DNA of 35,092 nucleotides from the NCBI GenBank assembly GCA_013288985.1, contig JABDAT010000015.1, positions 1 through 35,092 of the forward strand, read 5' to 3'. How positions within the stretch are numbered: position 1 is the stretch's first letter; each line of letters begins with the position of its first letter. The DNA comes from Alphaproteobacteria bacterium (GTDB taxonomy: Bacteria > Pseudomonadota > Alphaproteobacteria > Rickettsiales > JABCZZ01). Below the pieces are notes generated by a model. The model was not told the origin of the DNA, did no database searches, and saw only the letters and a list, made by a program, of their open reading frames with translations. Positions 15,420-24,099 of this stretch are shown in pieces. The position numbers and the translations under genes are program-made.

Positions 15420-16994
15420 TTAGAACTGCAATGTTTTTGCCTGCTTGACGCTCGGCAGCTTGTTGATCTGTGCAATCAATTCCGCTGAAACCGGCTGATC
15501 CACTTCCAGCAACGCCACTGCCATGCTATGCGAATCATTGCGGCCCAAATGGAAATTGGCGATGTTGATTTTTGCTTCTCCCAGCAATTTGCCGAGATTG
15601 CCAATCAGGCCTGGCTTGTCCTCATTGCTTACATAGAGCATGCGCGCACCGAGACCGGCTTCGAGTTTGATATTGTTGATGTCAACAAGGCGCGGTTTGG
15701 AGCCAAACAACGTGCCCGCTACTTCAAAAGTGCCTTTTTCGGTCGTAAGCGTGATGCGCACCAGCGTCTGGTAATCGCTCGCGCGGTCATGCTTCACTTC
15801 GCTCACATCAATATTGCGTTCCTTGGCAATCACCGGAGCGTTGATCATGTTGACCGTTTCCACCTGCGGCGCCAGCAAGCCTTCCAAAGCCACAGCGGTG
15901 AGCGGCTTGGTGTTCATTTTTGCCACCGCGCCTTCATATTCAATCTTCACGGATTTGATGCCCGCTTCAGCAAGCTGGCCAGCAAGACTGCCCAATTGGC
16001 CAGAAAGCGTGATATAGGGCTTAAGCTTCTGCGCGTCTTCTGCCGATACCGACGGCATATTCACAGCATTAGTCACCGTGCCCACCGTCAGATATTCCGA
16101 CATTTGCTCGGCCACCTGCACGGCTACGTTTTCCTGCGCTTCAGAAGTGGAAGCGCCCAGATGCGGTGTGCAGATAAACTGTTCCATGCCAAAAAGAATA
16201 TTGTCTTTGGCAGGCTCCACTTCAAACACGTCGAACGCAGCGCCAGCCACCTGACCGGAATCAAGTGCAGCTTTAAGATCGGCTTCATTGACCAGCCCGC
16301 CGCGCGCGCAGTTAACAATACGAACGCCTTTTTTGGTTTTAGCGAGCGAATCCTTGTTGAGGATGTTGCGGGTGGAATCGGTAAGCGGCGTGTGCAGCGA
16401 AATGAAATCGGCGCGCTTTAACAGCTCATCGAGTTCCACTTTTTCCACCTGGATAGAGGCGGCTTTTTCGGTAGAGAGGAAAGGATCGTAAGCGACGACT
16501 TTCATTTTAAGCCCCTGCGCACGGTCAGCCACGATGGAGCCGATATTGCCGCAGCCAATAAGGCCCAGCGTTTTGCCTGACATTTCCACGCCCATGAATT
16601 TATTCTTTTCCCATTTGCTTGCGTGGGTTGACGCATTGGCGGCGGGAATCTGGCGCGCCATCGACATCATCAGTGAAATCGCATGTTCCGCCGTCGTCAC
16701 CGAATTGCCAAACGGCGTATTCATCACCACTACGCCCGCTGCGGTCGCAGACTTTACATCAACATTATCGACGCCAATGCCGGCGCGGCCCACGACTTTG
16801 AGTTTTTTGCCTTTTTCAAGCACTTTAGCTGTGACCTTGGTGGCGGAGCGGATGGCAATGCCGTCATACTCGGCAATGCAGGCTTCCAGCTCTTCCGGCG
16901 TCATGCCGGTTTTAACGTCAACATCGACTTTATTCTGCTTGAACACGTCAATCGCTTGCGGGCTTAATTTGTCGGCAATCAATACTTTAGGCAT
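15420..16994 (-). CDS. serA: D-3-phosphoglycerate dehydrogenase (long form)
   Basis: Catalyses the first step of serine synthesis, oxidising 3-phosphoglycerate with NAD+. The 524-residue protein is the long type: a D-2-hydroxyacid dehydrogenase core, an intervening domain (about 320-445) and a C-terminal ACT regulatory domain beginning near MLYVSNEDKPGLIGNLG. The nucleotide loop is GLIGCGNIG (144-152). The catalytic trio is Arg231 (NCARGG), Glu260 (FEVEP) and His278 (TPHLG). The ACT domain implies possible feedback by serine. serC lies upstream on the same strand, but the two are separated by a gene on the opposite strand, so they do not form a simple operon here. Confidence 0.97.
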   Translation of the reverse strand: MPKVLIADKLSPQAIDVFKQNKVDVDVKTGMTPEELEACIAEYDGIAIRSATKVTAKVLEKGKKLKVVGRAGIGVDNVDVKSATAAGVVVMNTPFGNSVTTAEHAISLMMSMARQIPAANASTHASKWEKNKFMGVEMSGKTLGLIGCGNIGSIVADRAQGLKMKVVAYDPFLSTEKAASIQVEKVELDELLKRADFISLHTPLTDSTRNILNKDSLAKTKKGVRIVNCARGGLVNEADLKAALDSGQVAGAAFDVFEVEPAKDNILFGMEQFICTPHLGASTSEAQENVAVQVAEQMSEYLTVGTVTNAVNMPSVSAEDAQKLKPYITLSGQLGSLAGQLAEAGIKSVKIEYEGAVAKMNTKPLTAVALEGLLAPQVETVNMINAPVIAKERNIDVSEVKHDRASDYQTLVRITLTTEKGTFEVAGTLFGSKPRLVDINNIKLEAGLGARMLYVSNEDKPGLIGNLGKLLGEAKINIANFHLGRNDSHSMAVALLEVDQPVSAELIAQINKLPSVKQAKTLQF

Positions 16995-17175
16995 AATGCA
17001 TCCATCCGGTGGTTTTCAATGAGGCCTAGGATATGACAGGCGGCAAAACGCTTGTAAAGAGGACAAGCCAAAAAAAATGCTTTATTCTCCCTAATAAATC
17101 GTTTTTCGTAATAAAACCTTAACAATATTATGCTATCTTACGTTATGAAAATTAACCACTTAGCGTAGTATTCAT

Positions 17176-17967
17176 ATGTCCGAAGCTGATAAGCCCGTCT
17201 TTGTCGATGAAATGCCTGATTTTCAGGATGCTTTGCAGAAAGTTACGGCGCTCACGCAAAATCCCGCTGCATTTGAAAAAATAGTGCACGAGCTTGAAAT
17301 TACGGGTGAACTCAAAGCCATGCAGGCGGCACAGGCGCAGTTGCAGCCTCAGATAGAGGCAATCAATGCTGAAGGGCAAAAATTAAATGCACGGCCCGCG
17401 GAGATTGAACAGAATATCCAACAGAAAGCCATACTTTGGAGAAGCATAGCGGGAGGAATATCGGCATTTGCAGGCGGTATTGCCGCCTATTTTGCTCAAA
17501 AAAAATGGGCAACAAAAGGTGGTATTATTGCAGCCATTACAACAACGCTCGTTGCAGGCATGGCGTTTTTATTCGGCGTCAATAGCTCATTGGAATCCGA
17601 GAAGCAAAAAGCTTCCCAGGCTTTGCAAAATGATGCACAGGCACTCCAACAAAAAGAACAGCAGCTGATGAGTCAATTTGCCGCCATTGAGGAGCCATTC
17701 CTGAAATCGATGGCGACGCGCATGCTGTCGGAACAAAAAACCATCGTCACTGACGGTAATGAAATAAAATTAGTGTCCACCGCAAAAGAGCAAAATTCGC
17801 AGGATTTTGCCAAGACATTGGCCCATACTCCAACCGATGCGCCAGTCGTGGCTGAACCGCCATCTGCAACGGAGCGCTATAATCTTAAACCCCCTGCGTC
17901 CACGCATCTGTCAGGCGCCGAACATTCCAAAATCGCTGCGAATGCTGCAGCTGTAGTGGGTGGATAA
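17176..17967 (+). CDS. Hypothetical protein: coiled coil, membrane hairpin, coiled coil
   Basis: I do not recognise this 263-residue protein. It starts with an acidic stretch. About residues 50-85 form a Q/A/E-rich helix (repeated AQAQLQPQIEAI-type heptads). Two hydrophobic, glycine-rich segments follow (about 93-110, AGGISAFAGGIAAYF, and 116-137, GGIIAAITTTLVAGMAFLF), separated by a basic loop QKKWATK. A second Q-rich helix (about 141-175) comes next, and the tail is Pro/Ala-rich. There is no signal peptide and no enzymatic motif. The pattern is a membrane hairpin with both ends in the same compartment. The ATG has no Shine-Dalgarno site. It is inserted between serA and serC on the opposite strand and is probably a later arrival. 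Confidence 0.65.
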   Translation: MSEADKPVFVDEMPDFQDALQKVTALTQNPAAFEKIVHELEITGELKAMQAAQAQLQPQIEAINAEGQKLNARPAEIEQNIQQKAILWRSIAGGISAFAGGIAAYFAQKKWATKGGIIAAITTTLVAGMAFLFGVNSSLESEKQKASQALQNDAQALQQKEQQLMSQFAAIEEPFLKSMATRMLSEQKTIVTDGNEIKLVSTAKEQNSQDFAKTLAHTPTDAPVVAEPPSATERYNLKPPASTHLSGAEHSKIAANAAAVVGG

Positions 17968-18040
17968 GAAGAATCCAAGAGTACAAGAATCCGGAATTCA
18001 GTTTTTCTGAACTCTTAGACTCTGAACTCTCAAACTCTAT
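17968..18040. repeat. Short direct and inverted repeats between converging genes
   Basis: AAGAATCC occurs twice (17968-17975 and 17985-17992), and ACTCT recurs four times in the next 30 bp. TTCAG-TTTTT-CTGAA forms a weak hairpin flanked by AAGAGT/ACTCTT. The stretch lies between the hypothetical gene's stop and the serC stop, so it may act as a weak two-way terminator. Confidence 0.35.
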
Positions 18041-18044
18041 TTCT

Positions 18045-19208
18045 TTACGCTGCCTTCGCAGCAGCAGCCTTCACCTCATTCCACGCCCAATCCAGCCAAG
18101 GCAGCAACGCTTCTAAGTCACTGGTTTCAACCGTTGCCCCGCCCCAGATGCGTAGGCCCGCAGGCGCGTCGCGGTAGGAACCGATGTCATAAGCAACACC
18201 TTCGGCTTCAAGCAGGCTGGCGATTTTCTTGGCGCCTTTTTCCTGTTCTTCCGGTGAAAGCGATGCATACCAGGAATCGGTGATTTTAAAGCATATTGAT
18301 GTGTTGGAACGAATCTCCGGCGATTCAGCAAGGAACCCAATCCAGCTTGATCCCGCCACCCATTTTTCCATTGTTTTCAGGTTGGCATTGGAACGCGCAA
18401 GCAATCCTTTCAAACCACCTGCCTGTTCGCCCCAAGTAAGACCGTCGAGCGCATCTTCCACGCAGAGCATGGAGGGCGTGTTAATCGTTTCGCCTTTGAA
18501 TATACCGTCAATCAATTTTCCGCCTTTGCTCATCTGAAAAATCTTGGGCAGCGGCCATGCAGGCGTATAGGTTTCAAGGCGTTTTACCGCGCGCGGGCTG
18601 AGCGCAATCATGCCATGCGCACCTTCTCCGCCCATCACTTTTTGCCATGACCAGGTGACAACATCGAGCTTGTCCCACGGCATCTCCATAGCGAATACGG
18701 CAGACGTCGCATCGCAGATGGCAAGCCCTTCGCGGTCCGCGGCAATCCAATCGCCGTTAGGTACTTTTACGCCTGATGTTGTGCCGTTCCAGGTGAAAAC
18801 CACATCGCGCTTCCAGTCCACCTGTTTTAGGTCGGGCAGTTTGCCGTAATCGGCTTTGAATACGCGCACGTCTTTAAGCTTGAGTTGTTTCTGGCAATCG
18901 GTTGCCCAGCCGGAACCGAAGCTTTCCCATGCCAGCACATCCACCCCGCGCTCGCCCAGAAGCGACCACATGGCCATTTCAATGGCGCCGGTGTCAGAAG
19001 CAGGCACAATCCCAAGTACATAATCCTTAGGCATCTGCAACATGGCCTTGCTGCGCTCAATCACATCGGCCAGTTTGGTTTTGCCGATTTTGGCGCGGTG
19101 CGAGCGGCCAAGCGCTGCGCCTTTTAACGCATCCAGCGTCCAGCCGGGACGTTTGGCGCAGGGACCAGAGGAAAAATAAGGATTTTTAGGTTTTTGGGTG
19201 GGTTTCAT
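18045..19208 (-). CDS. serC: Phosphoserine aminotransferase (alphaproteobacterial type)
   Basis: A PLP enzyme that converts 3-phosphohydroxypyruvate to phosphoserine and, in B6 synthesis, makes 4-phosphohydroxy-threonine. The 387 residues begin with the characteristic [30 protein letters not shown] is the substrate and cofactor loop, [10 protein letters not shown] gives the PLP-ring aspartate, and [14 protein letters not shown] contains the PLP-binding Lys190. This N-terminus and the HRAK segment are typical of the alphaproteobacterial and related lineage rather than the enterobacterial SerC. The C-terminus is Ala/Lys-rich. It precedes serA in transcription direction, with a reversed gene in between. 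Confidence 0.95.
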   Translation of the reverse strand: MKPTQKPKNPYFSSGPCAKRPGWTLDALKGAALGRSHRAKIGKTKLADVIERSKAMLQMPKDYVLGIVPASDTGAIEMAMWSLLGERGVDVLAWESFGSGWATDCQKQLKLKDVRVFKADYGKLPDLKQVDWKRDVVFTWNGTTSGVKVPNGDWIAADREGLAICDATSAVFAMEMPWDKLDVVTWSWQKVMGGEGAHGMIALSPRAVKRLETYTPAWPLPKIFQMSKGGKLIDGIFKGETINTPSMLCVEDALDGLTWGEQAGGLKGLLARSNANLKTMEKWVAGSSWIGFLAESPEIRSNTSICFKITDSWYASLSPEEQEKGAKKIASLLEAEGVAYDIGSYRDAPAGLRIWGGATVETSDLEALLPWLDWAWNEVKAAAAKAA

Positions 19209-19315
19209 ATGCTCAATACTTACGGGTTAAACAGGCGGCAAGATTTACCCGATCTATCAAGGAATGCAACGAATTTAGTAAAATATTAATAGTATTCTGC
19301 TATAACTTTAACCCT

Positions 19316-20560
19316 ATGAACTCAGCCTCAGAAAAAATTATACATGTAGTGGATGCGTTGCTTCCTCACATTTTTATCAAGGATGAAAAGAATGAAAAAG
19401 CTATTCATGCGCCGGAGCGTAATGCAGCTATCGTTCTATTGGAATCTTACCCAACCCTTATTGAATCCGATGATAAAGAAGCCTACTTGCATTCGTTGGG
19501 CCATTTAAGCTCTGCCAATCTGGCTTTGGTTTTACAAAAGATAAATGTGTTCTTTTATGCGTATCCTGATTTACTGTCTCCAGAGACATTAGATGCGCTT
19601 ATTCATATTACCAATAGATCCAATTCCACATTAAGTGACGGCATGGAATCTTTAAAGGAACTCTTACAAGAAGTTCCTGCGCTGCAATCAGCAGAATATA
19701 TGAATTACCTGGCATATATCAGTGAAGGAGTTGGGAAACCTCTTGATGAGAACGTTGCGTTTGTTTCCCAAGCATTCAATGCATTAAGAAAAGTTTTTCA
19801 GGGCGATACAGAAAAAACACATCCCCGTGCTATTTTGCAGTCTTTTTTAAGCATGCTTGGGACGCAAGAAGGAGATTTGGGTTACGAGTTAGAATTTAAT
19901 GAAGACGATAATCATGAAGTGCGCTGCGGCCCTTTCAGTCATCCCGATAAAATAATGGCATCCTTGCGCTGTGCACAAACGCTCACAGAAATAAGTGATG
20001 TCAGAAGCTCATTACATTTAAATTTTGGCCTAACCAAAGAGCAGCTGCAAAATATTATGAAAAATGAAAAAACATATAAAGCAATTGCGCGTAAAGTAGC
20101 TTACCTGGCCAATTCTGCCGACCGCAACCTTTATCTGGAAAATAATTTTGGTGATAAATACAGGGCAATCGAGCTGCATGGAAGCGTTGACAACGATGAT
20201 ACAGATAACACTTTAAGACGGCTTGAATGCAGAGAATTCTGCATCGATAAAGGTGCGGATTTTACAATACTGCGCCCCTTTATCGATGCTATGCGCATAG
20301 CAATCAATGATCCTGAAAAAGCGCAGGAGCTAAACCAATCATTAAATGTAATATTTAAAGAAAATCATTTAAAGACACTCACCAAGAAATTTGCCGATGA
20401 GACTGAAAGACTTGAATGGAAAGCCGACTTTGAAACCCGCCAGATTCAGTATCGCGGTGAGGCAAGAGAATGTCTGGAACATTTTGCAATTATGCATGGC
20501 AAATCACGTACTAGTTCTGCACAAAGAAATAGAGATCAGGACGAGACTGAACGTTTCTAA
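19316..20560 (+). CDS. Orphan protein with motifs resembling the amidoligase/GCS (carboxylate-amine ligase) fold
   Basis: No family is certain for this 414-residue protein. The first 180 residues look helical and unrelated to anything I know. The middle carries, in order, YELEF (Glu191, Glu193), SSLHLNFG (His234), DKYRAIELH (Arg283) and TLRRLECREF (Glu304, Arg306). The glutamate-cysteine-ligase and amidoligase families have E-x-E, then H-x-H/H-x-N, then R-Y-x-A-x-N-L, then T-x-E-x-R with similar spacing, so an ATP-dependent amide-bond-forming fold is a reasonable inference. The C-terminal 100 residues are again helical and charged. Codon use is AT-rich (a sampled 60 bp near the start is under 40% GC), unlike neighbours. 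There is no Shine-Dalgarno site; a TATAAC box ends 9 bp before the ATG, which fits a leaderless message. The stop overlaps the converging hydrolase gene by 4 bp. Confidence 0.55.
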   Translation: MNSASEKIIHVVDALLPHIFIKDEKNEKAIHAPERNAAIVLLESYPTLIESDDKEAYLHSLGHLSSANLALVLQKINVFFYAYPDLLSPETLDALIHITNRSNSTLSDGMESLKELLQEVPALQSAEYMNYLAYISEGVGKPLDENVAFVSQAFNALRKVFQGDTEKTHPRAILQSFLSMLGTQEGDLGYELEFNEDDNHEVRCGPFSHPDKIMASLRCAQTLTEISDVRSSLHLNFGLTKEQLQNIMKNEKTYKAIARKVAYLANSADRNLYLENNFGDKYRAIELHGSVDNDDTDNTLRRLECREFCIDKGADFTILRPFIDAMRIAINDPEKAQELNQSLNVIFKENHLKTLTKKFADETERLEWKADFETRQIQYRGEARECLEHFAIMHGKSRTSSAQRNRDQDETERF

Positions 20561-21312
20561 CCTCTTCCTGAAATATCAAGCATCTTGCCCACAATGCGCA
20601 GTATCTTCTCAATATCGGCAGGTTCCGATAACCGGTGATCGCCGTTTTCAACAAGGATGGTTTTTACATCCTGCGAGGCGAGTTTCTCATTGATAGAAAA
20701 TGACACTTCCCACGGCACATCCTCATCTTTCATGCCGTGCAGCAATCGCACCGGACAATTCACAGGGATTTCCTGGTGCAGCAGCAGATGCTCGCGCGCT
20801 TCTTCAATAAACTGGCGCGTAATCGCATAAGGCTCGCCAAAATCCGACGGCACCATAACCTTGCCTTTGGTTTGCAGCTCTTTTTGCTGTTTAGGCGTAA
20901 GCTTTTCCCATAACAGCGTTTCGGTAAAATCGGGAGCCGCTGCAATGCCCACAATTCCCGCCACACGCCGCGGCTTGGCGATGGCCAGCAGCAGGGCAAG
21001 CCAGCCGCCCATGGAAGAGCCCACAAGAATCTGCGGGCCTTCGGTCAGCTTGGTAAGCACCTGCAGCGCATCGTCTCTCCACCTTCCCAGCGTACAATCC
21101 TCAAAAGCCCTACTTGATTGCCCGTGTCCTTCATAGTCAAAGCGCACGAATGCATGGCTGCGTTCTTTGCAGAAAGCCTCCAGCGCCATGGCCTTCACGC
21201 CTGTCATATCGGAGCGAAACCCGCCCAGGAAGATTATTCCCGGCGTTTTACCTTCGGTTTTATGGTAGGCAATTTTGTCGCTTCCTGATTTTAAATACGA
21301 ACTATTCGTCAT
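20557..21312 (-). CDS. Alpha/beta hydrolase
   Basis: A 251-residue serine hydrolase. The oxyanion region is IIFLGGFRSDMTG. GSSMG holds the nucleophile Ser100, HGMKDEDVP holds the likely Asp196, and ENGDHRLSE holds the catalytic His226. Layout and motifs are close to the ABHD10-like alphaproteobacterial esterases (FDYEGHGQS follows the first strands). The frame extends upstream to 21369, but those extra 19 residues are encoded by a repeat-rich intergenic stretch and precede no family match, so I use the ATG at 21312. The gene converges on the amidoligase-like gene with a 4-bp overlap and diverges from the GT4 gene. Substrate is unknown, probably an ester or thioester. Confidence 0.85.
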   Translation of the reverse strand: MTNSSYLKSGSDKIAYHKTEGKTPGIIFLGGFRSDMTGVKAMALEAFCKERSHAFVRFDYEGHGQSSRAFEDCTLGRWRDDALQVLTKLTEGPQILVGSSMGGWLALLLAIAKPRRVAGIVGIAAAPDFTETLLWEKLTPKQQKELQTKGKVMVPSDFGEPYAITRQFIEEAREHLLLHQEIPVNCPVRLLHGMKDEDVPWEVSFSINEKLASQDVKTILVENGDHRLSEPADIEKILRIVGKMLDISGRG

Positions 21313-21324
21313 AATAATAGTGGC

Positions 21325-21392
21325 AAGTGGTAAGTTATAAGTGCTAAGTAGTAAAAAATTATTTATCACCTATTGCTTGACTCTTACCACTT
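21325..21392. repeat. 10-bp inverted repeat in the divergent gap between hydrolase and GT4 genes
   Basis: AAGTGGTAAG (21325-21334) is exactly repeated in inverted form as CTTACCACTT (21383-21392), 48 bp apart. Partial further copies flank both arms (AAGTGCTAAG, CTTACCACC). The stretch also contains the spacer for both divergent starts, so it could be an operator pair or a degenerate repeat. Confidence 0.45.
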
Positions 21393-21413
21393 AATTCTTA
21401 CCACCTCTTACTC

Positions 21414-22556
21414 ATGAAACAACCCGTCGTATTACAAGTGCTGCCCGCTTTGCGTACAGGCGGCGTTGAACGCGGCACGATTGAGATTGCAGGCGCCATA
21501 GCGCGGGCAAAGTGGAAGCCGCTCGTTGCTTCGTCGGGCGGCGCCATGGTATCAAGCGTCGCTTACGTCGGCGGCGAGCATATTACCCTGCCCCTGGCAG
21601 CCAAAAATCCCTGGACCATATGGAAGAACGCCCGCAAGCTTGAAAAAATTATCCGCGATTATAAGGTGGATATCATCCACGCCCGCTCACGCGCGCCCGC
21701 ATGGAGCGCCTATATCGCCGCCAAACGCACCGGCATTCCTTTTGTCACCACGTTTCACGGCGTGTATGGCCTGAACCCGGCGATAAAAAAGATATACAAT
21801 GCGGTCATGACCAAGGGCAAACGCGTGATCGCCATTTCCCATTTCGTAGCCGGACATATTGCGGAACATTACCACGTTGACCCGGCGATTGTGCGTATCA
21901 TCCATCGCGGAGTTGATTTGAATGCGTTTGATCCCGCGCGCATATTGCCACCGCGCATGATAGAGCTGGTCAGCAAATGGCGTGTCCCTGACGACCTGCC
22001 TATCATCATTATGCCCGGCCGCATCACCCGATGGAAAGGCCAGCATGTGCTGATAGAAGCGCTCGCGCAAATCCCCCACCGCAAATTTTTCTGCCTGCTC
22101 GTGGGTGATGATATGGGCCACCCCAATTACCGCAAAGAAATCGAAGCGCGGATTTCGGAATTGGGGCTGGAAGGCCATATACGCATTGCCGGCAATACTC
22201 CTTATATGGCGGAAGCCTATATGCTGGCCGATATTATCGTTGCCCCCTCCATTGAACCCGAAGCGTTTGGCCGCGTGCCGGTGGAAGCGCAAGCCATGGG
22301 CAGGGCCGTTATCGCCACCAGCCACGGCGGCGCCTGCGAAACCGTAATCGACGGGCAGACAGGCTGGCTTGTTGATCCGGATAATGCAGAGGATTTATCA
22401 CACACGATTGACCGCGTATTACAGCTTTCCAAGCCGGAAAAAGAGCGTATAGGGGCCCAGGCAATGGCGCATGTGCGCACTCATTTTTCGGCCGATATCA
22501 TGTGCAGCAAAACCCTGGAGGTCTATTGGGAGTTGATTGGCAGCCGCTATACCTGA
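21414..22556 (+). CDS. Glycosyltransferase family 4
   Basis: A 380-residue retaining GT-B glycosyltransferase. The N-terminal domain opens with LQVLPALRTGGVERG (the glycine-rich loop of family 4). HARSRAPAW and FHGVYG follow, and the C-terminal domain has PGRITRWKGQHVLIEAL plus EPEAFGRVPVEAQAMGRAVI, the E-x7-E donor-binding motif (about residues 281-290). It most likely adds a sugar to a surface glycan such as lipopolysaccharide core. The GT9 gene follows 70 bp later on the same strand. Donor and acceptor cannot be read from sequence. Confidence 0.93.
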   Translation: MKQPVVLQVLPALRTGGVERGTIEIAGAIARAKWKPLVASSGGAMVSSVAYVGGEHITLPLAAKNPWTIWKNARKLEKIIRDYKVDIIHARSRAPAWSAYIAAKRTGIPFVTTFHGVYGLNPAIKKIYNAVMTKGKRVIAISHFVAGHIAEHYHVDPAIVRIIHRGVDLNAFDPARILPPRMIELVSKWRVPDDLPIIIMPGRITRWKGQHVLIEALAQIPHRKFFCLLVGDDMGHPNYRKEIEARISELGLEGHIRIAGNTPYMAEAYMLADIIVAPSIEPEAFGRVPVEAQAMGRAVIATSHGGACETVIDGQTGWLVDPDNAEDLSHTIDRVLQLSKPEKERIGAQAMAHVRTHFSADIMCSKTLEVYWELIGSRYT

Positions 22557-22626
22557 ATAACAAATCATATAAGGCATATATCCTTTATACCGCGAGCGTA
22601 TATGCTATGGAGTTTTGAGAAATACT

Positions 22627-23559
22627 ATGGATAAAATTCTGGTCATCAAACATGGGGCGCTTGGGGACGTGGTGTTAGCCACCGGCCCTTTTGCCGCTAT
22701 ACGAAACCATCACCCCGATGCCCACATCACGCTTCTTACCACTCCTGCCTATGCCTGTATGTTGAAAGAAAGCGGATATTTTAATGATATCTGGATCGAC
22801 ACCCGCCCTAAAATTTACAATATATTTGCTTTTCTAGGTCTCATTCAGAAAATCCGCCGCGGCCATTTCTCCCGCATTTATGATTTGCAAACGTCTGAGC
22901 GCACCGGCTGGTATTTCTCACTCCTTAATACTCCCAAGCCTGAATGGGTAGGCATTGCCAAGGGCGCGTCCCATCCCCACGATACCGAAACACGCACCTT
23001 CATGCACACCGTCGAGCGCCAGAAAGAACAGCTGGCAGTTGCCGGCATCGCTGAACTGCCCAAACCCAACCTGGACTGGCTTACAGCTGATATCAGCCGG
23101 TTCAACGCGCCTAAACCTTATGCATTGATCGCTGCCGGCGGCTCATCACACCGCCCCGGCAAACGCTGGCCTGCGAGTCATTACGGCATTGTCTGCGCAT
23201 GGCTTTCTAAGAATGGTGTGACGCCTCTGTTAATCGGCACAAAAGCCGAAGAATCGGTGCTAACGACAATTGAAGCTTTGTGCCCTGAGGCAATAAACCT
23301 ACTCGGAAAAACCAATTTTAATGAGATTGCCGAACTCGCGCGCGGCGCATTATGCGCCATCGGTAATGACACCGGCCCCATACATCTGATCGCAACAACT
23401 GGCTGCCCTTCGCTGGTGCTTTTTTCCCAATTTTCCGATCCGGCCTTGTGCGCCCCGCGCGGCAGCAATGTTACAATTATGAGCAAACCGCGCCTTGCTG
23501 AGCTGTTGCCTGAAACGGTGATTGAGCAGGTGACAAAGTTTTTGCATCAGGTGCGTTAA
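22627..23559 (+). CDS. Glycosyltransferase family 9 (heptosyltransferase-like)
   Basis: A 310-residue GT-B enzyme of the ADP-heptose:LPS heptosyltransferase family. The start ILVIKHGALGDVVLATGPFAAIR, the middle GGSSHRPGKRWP and the late GNDTGPIHLIAT are family hallmarks. It probably acts on the cytoplasmic face of the inner membrane in building the lipopolysaccharide inner core or a related glycan. A TTG at 22615 would add four residues, but the ATG at 22627 matches the family N-terminus. Its neighbour on the same strand is a GT4 enzyme, supporting a joint role. Donor identity (heptose or other) is an inference from the family only. Confidence 0.92.
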   Translation: MDKILVIKHGALGDVVLATGPFAAIRNHHPDAHITLLTTPAYACMLKESGYFNDIWIDTRPKIYNIFAFLGLIQKIRRGHFSRIYDLQTSERTGWYFSLLNTPKPEWVGIAKGASHPHDTETRTFMHTVERQKEQLAVAGIAELPKPNLDWLTADISRFNAPKPYALIAAGGSSHRPGKRWPASHYGIVCAWLSKNGVTPLLIGTKAEESVLTTIEALCPEAINLLGKTNFNEIAELARGALCAIGNDTGPIHLIATTGCPSLVLFSQFSDPALCAPRGSNVTIMSKPRLAELLPETVIEQVTKFLHQVR

Positions 23560-23601
23560 GCTGGTAGCTTACTCGTTCTATTCATTCTGCTGGAGGCCAT
23601 C

Positions 23602-24099
23602 ATGACTTCATCTGCCGCAAAACTCTCTCCCCAAAACCTCAATGTCGGCGATAAAGCGCCTGATTTTACATTGGCGACCGACGGCAATGGCAGCGTGAGC
23701 CTCGCAAAGCTTGCGGGCAAAAATGTTGTCCTCTATTTCTATCCTAAAGACGATACGCCCGGCTGCACTATTGAAGCCAAGGACTTTCGCGATTTGATGC
23801 CGGAATTTGAGAAAAGCAACACCGTGATTATCGGTCTTTCCAAAGACGACGTAAAAAGCCACGACAAATTCAAGACCAAGTTCTGCTTGCCCTTTACGCT
23901 AGCATCCGATACGGATGGCGCCGTGTGCGAAGCTTACGGCGTATGGGTGGAGAAAAGCATGTACGGCAAAAAATATATGGGCATCGAGCGCACCACCTTG
24001 CTCATCGGCAAGCAGGGTAAAATCGCGCAAATCTGGCCCAAAGTAAAAGTCGAAGGCCACGCCAGGGAAGTATTGGAAGCGGCGAAAGGGTTGAAGTAA
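23602..24099 (+). CDS. bcp: Thioredoxin-dependent peroxiredoxin (Bcp/PrxQ type)
   Basis: Reduces hydrogen peroxide and organic peroxides using thioredoxin. The 165 residues show VGDKAPDFTL, then FYPKDDTPGCT with the peroxidatic Cys55. The resolving cysteine that many PrxQ proteins have five residues later is Lys60 here; Cys95 (FCLPF) and Cys109 are the only other candidates, so the enzyme is of the one-Cys or alternative-resolving kind. TGGAGG at 23591-23596, five bases before the ATG, is the best ribosome site in this part of the window. The stop abuts the stop of the converging lipoprotein gene with no gap. Confidence 0.95.
   Translation: MTSSAAKLSPQNLNVGDKAPDFTLATDGNGSVSLAKLAGKNVVLYFYPKDDTPGCTIEAKDFRDLMPEFEKSNTVIIGLSKDDVKSHDKFKTKFCLPFTLASDTDGAVCEAYGVWVEKSMYGKKYMGIERTTLLIGKQGKIAQIWPKVKVEGHAREVLEAAKGLK

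Noticed and set aside
15528-16421. Long frame antisense to serA
   Set aside because: Shadow of the serA coding strand, with no family motifs and no ribosome site.
17143-17166. Seven-codon frame ahead of the membrane-hairpin gene as a leader peptide
   Set aside because: No ribosome site, no regulatory codon run and no terminator-like stem around it.
21313-21369. Extended N-terminus of the alpha/beta hydrolase
   Set aside because: The 19 residues are translated from a repeat-rich intergenic stretch and are not part of the fold.
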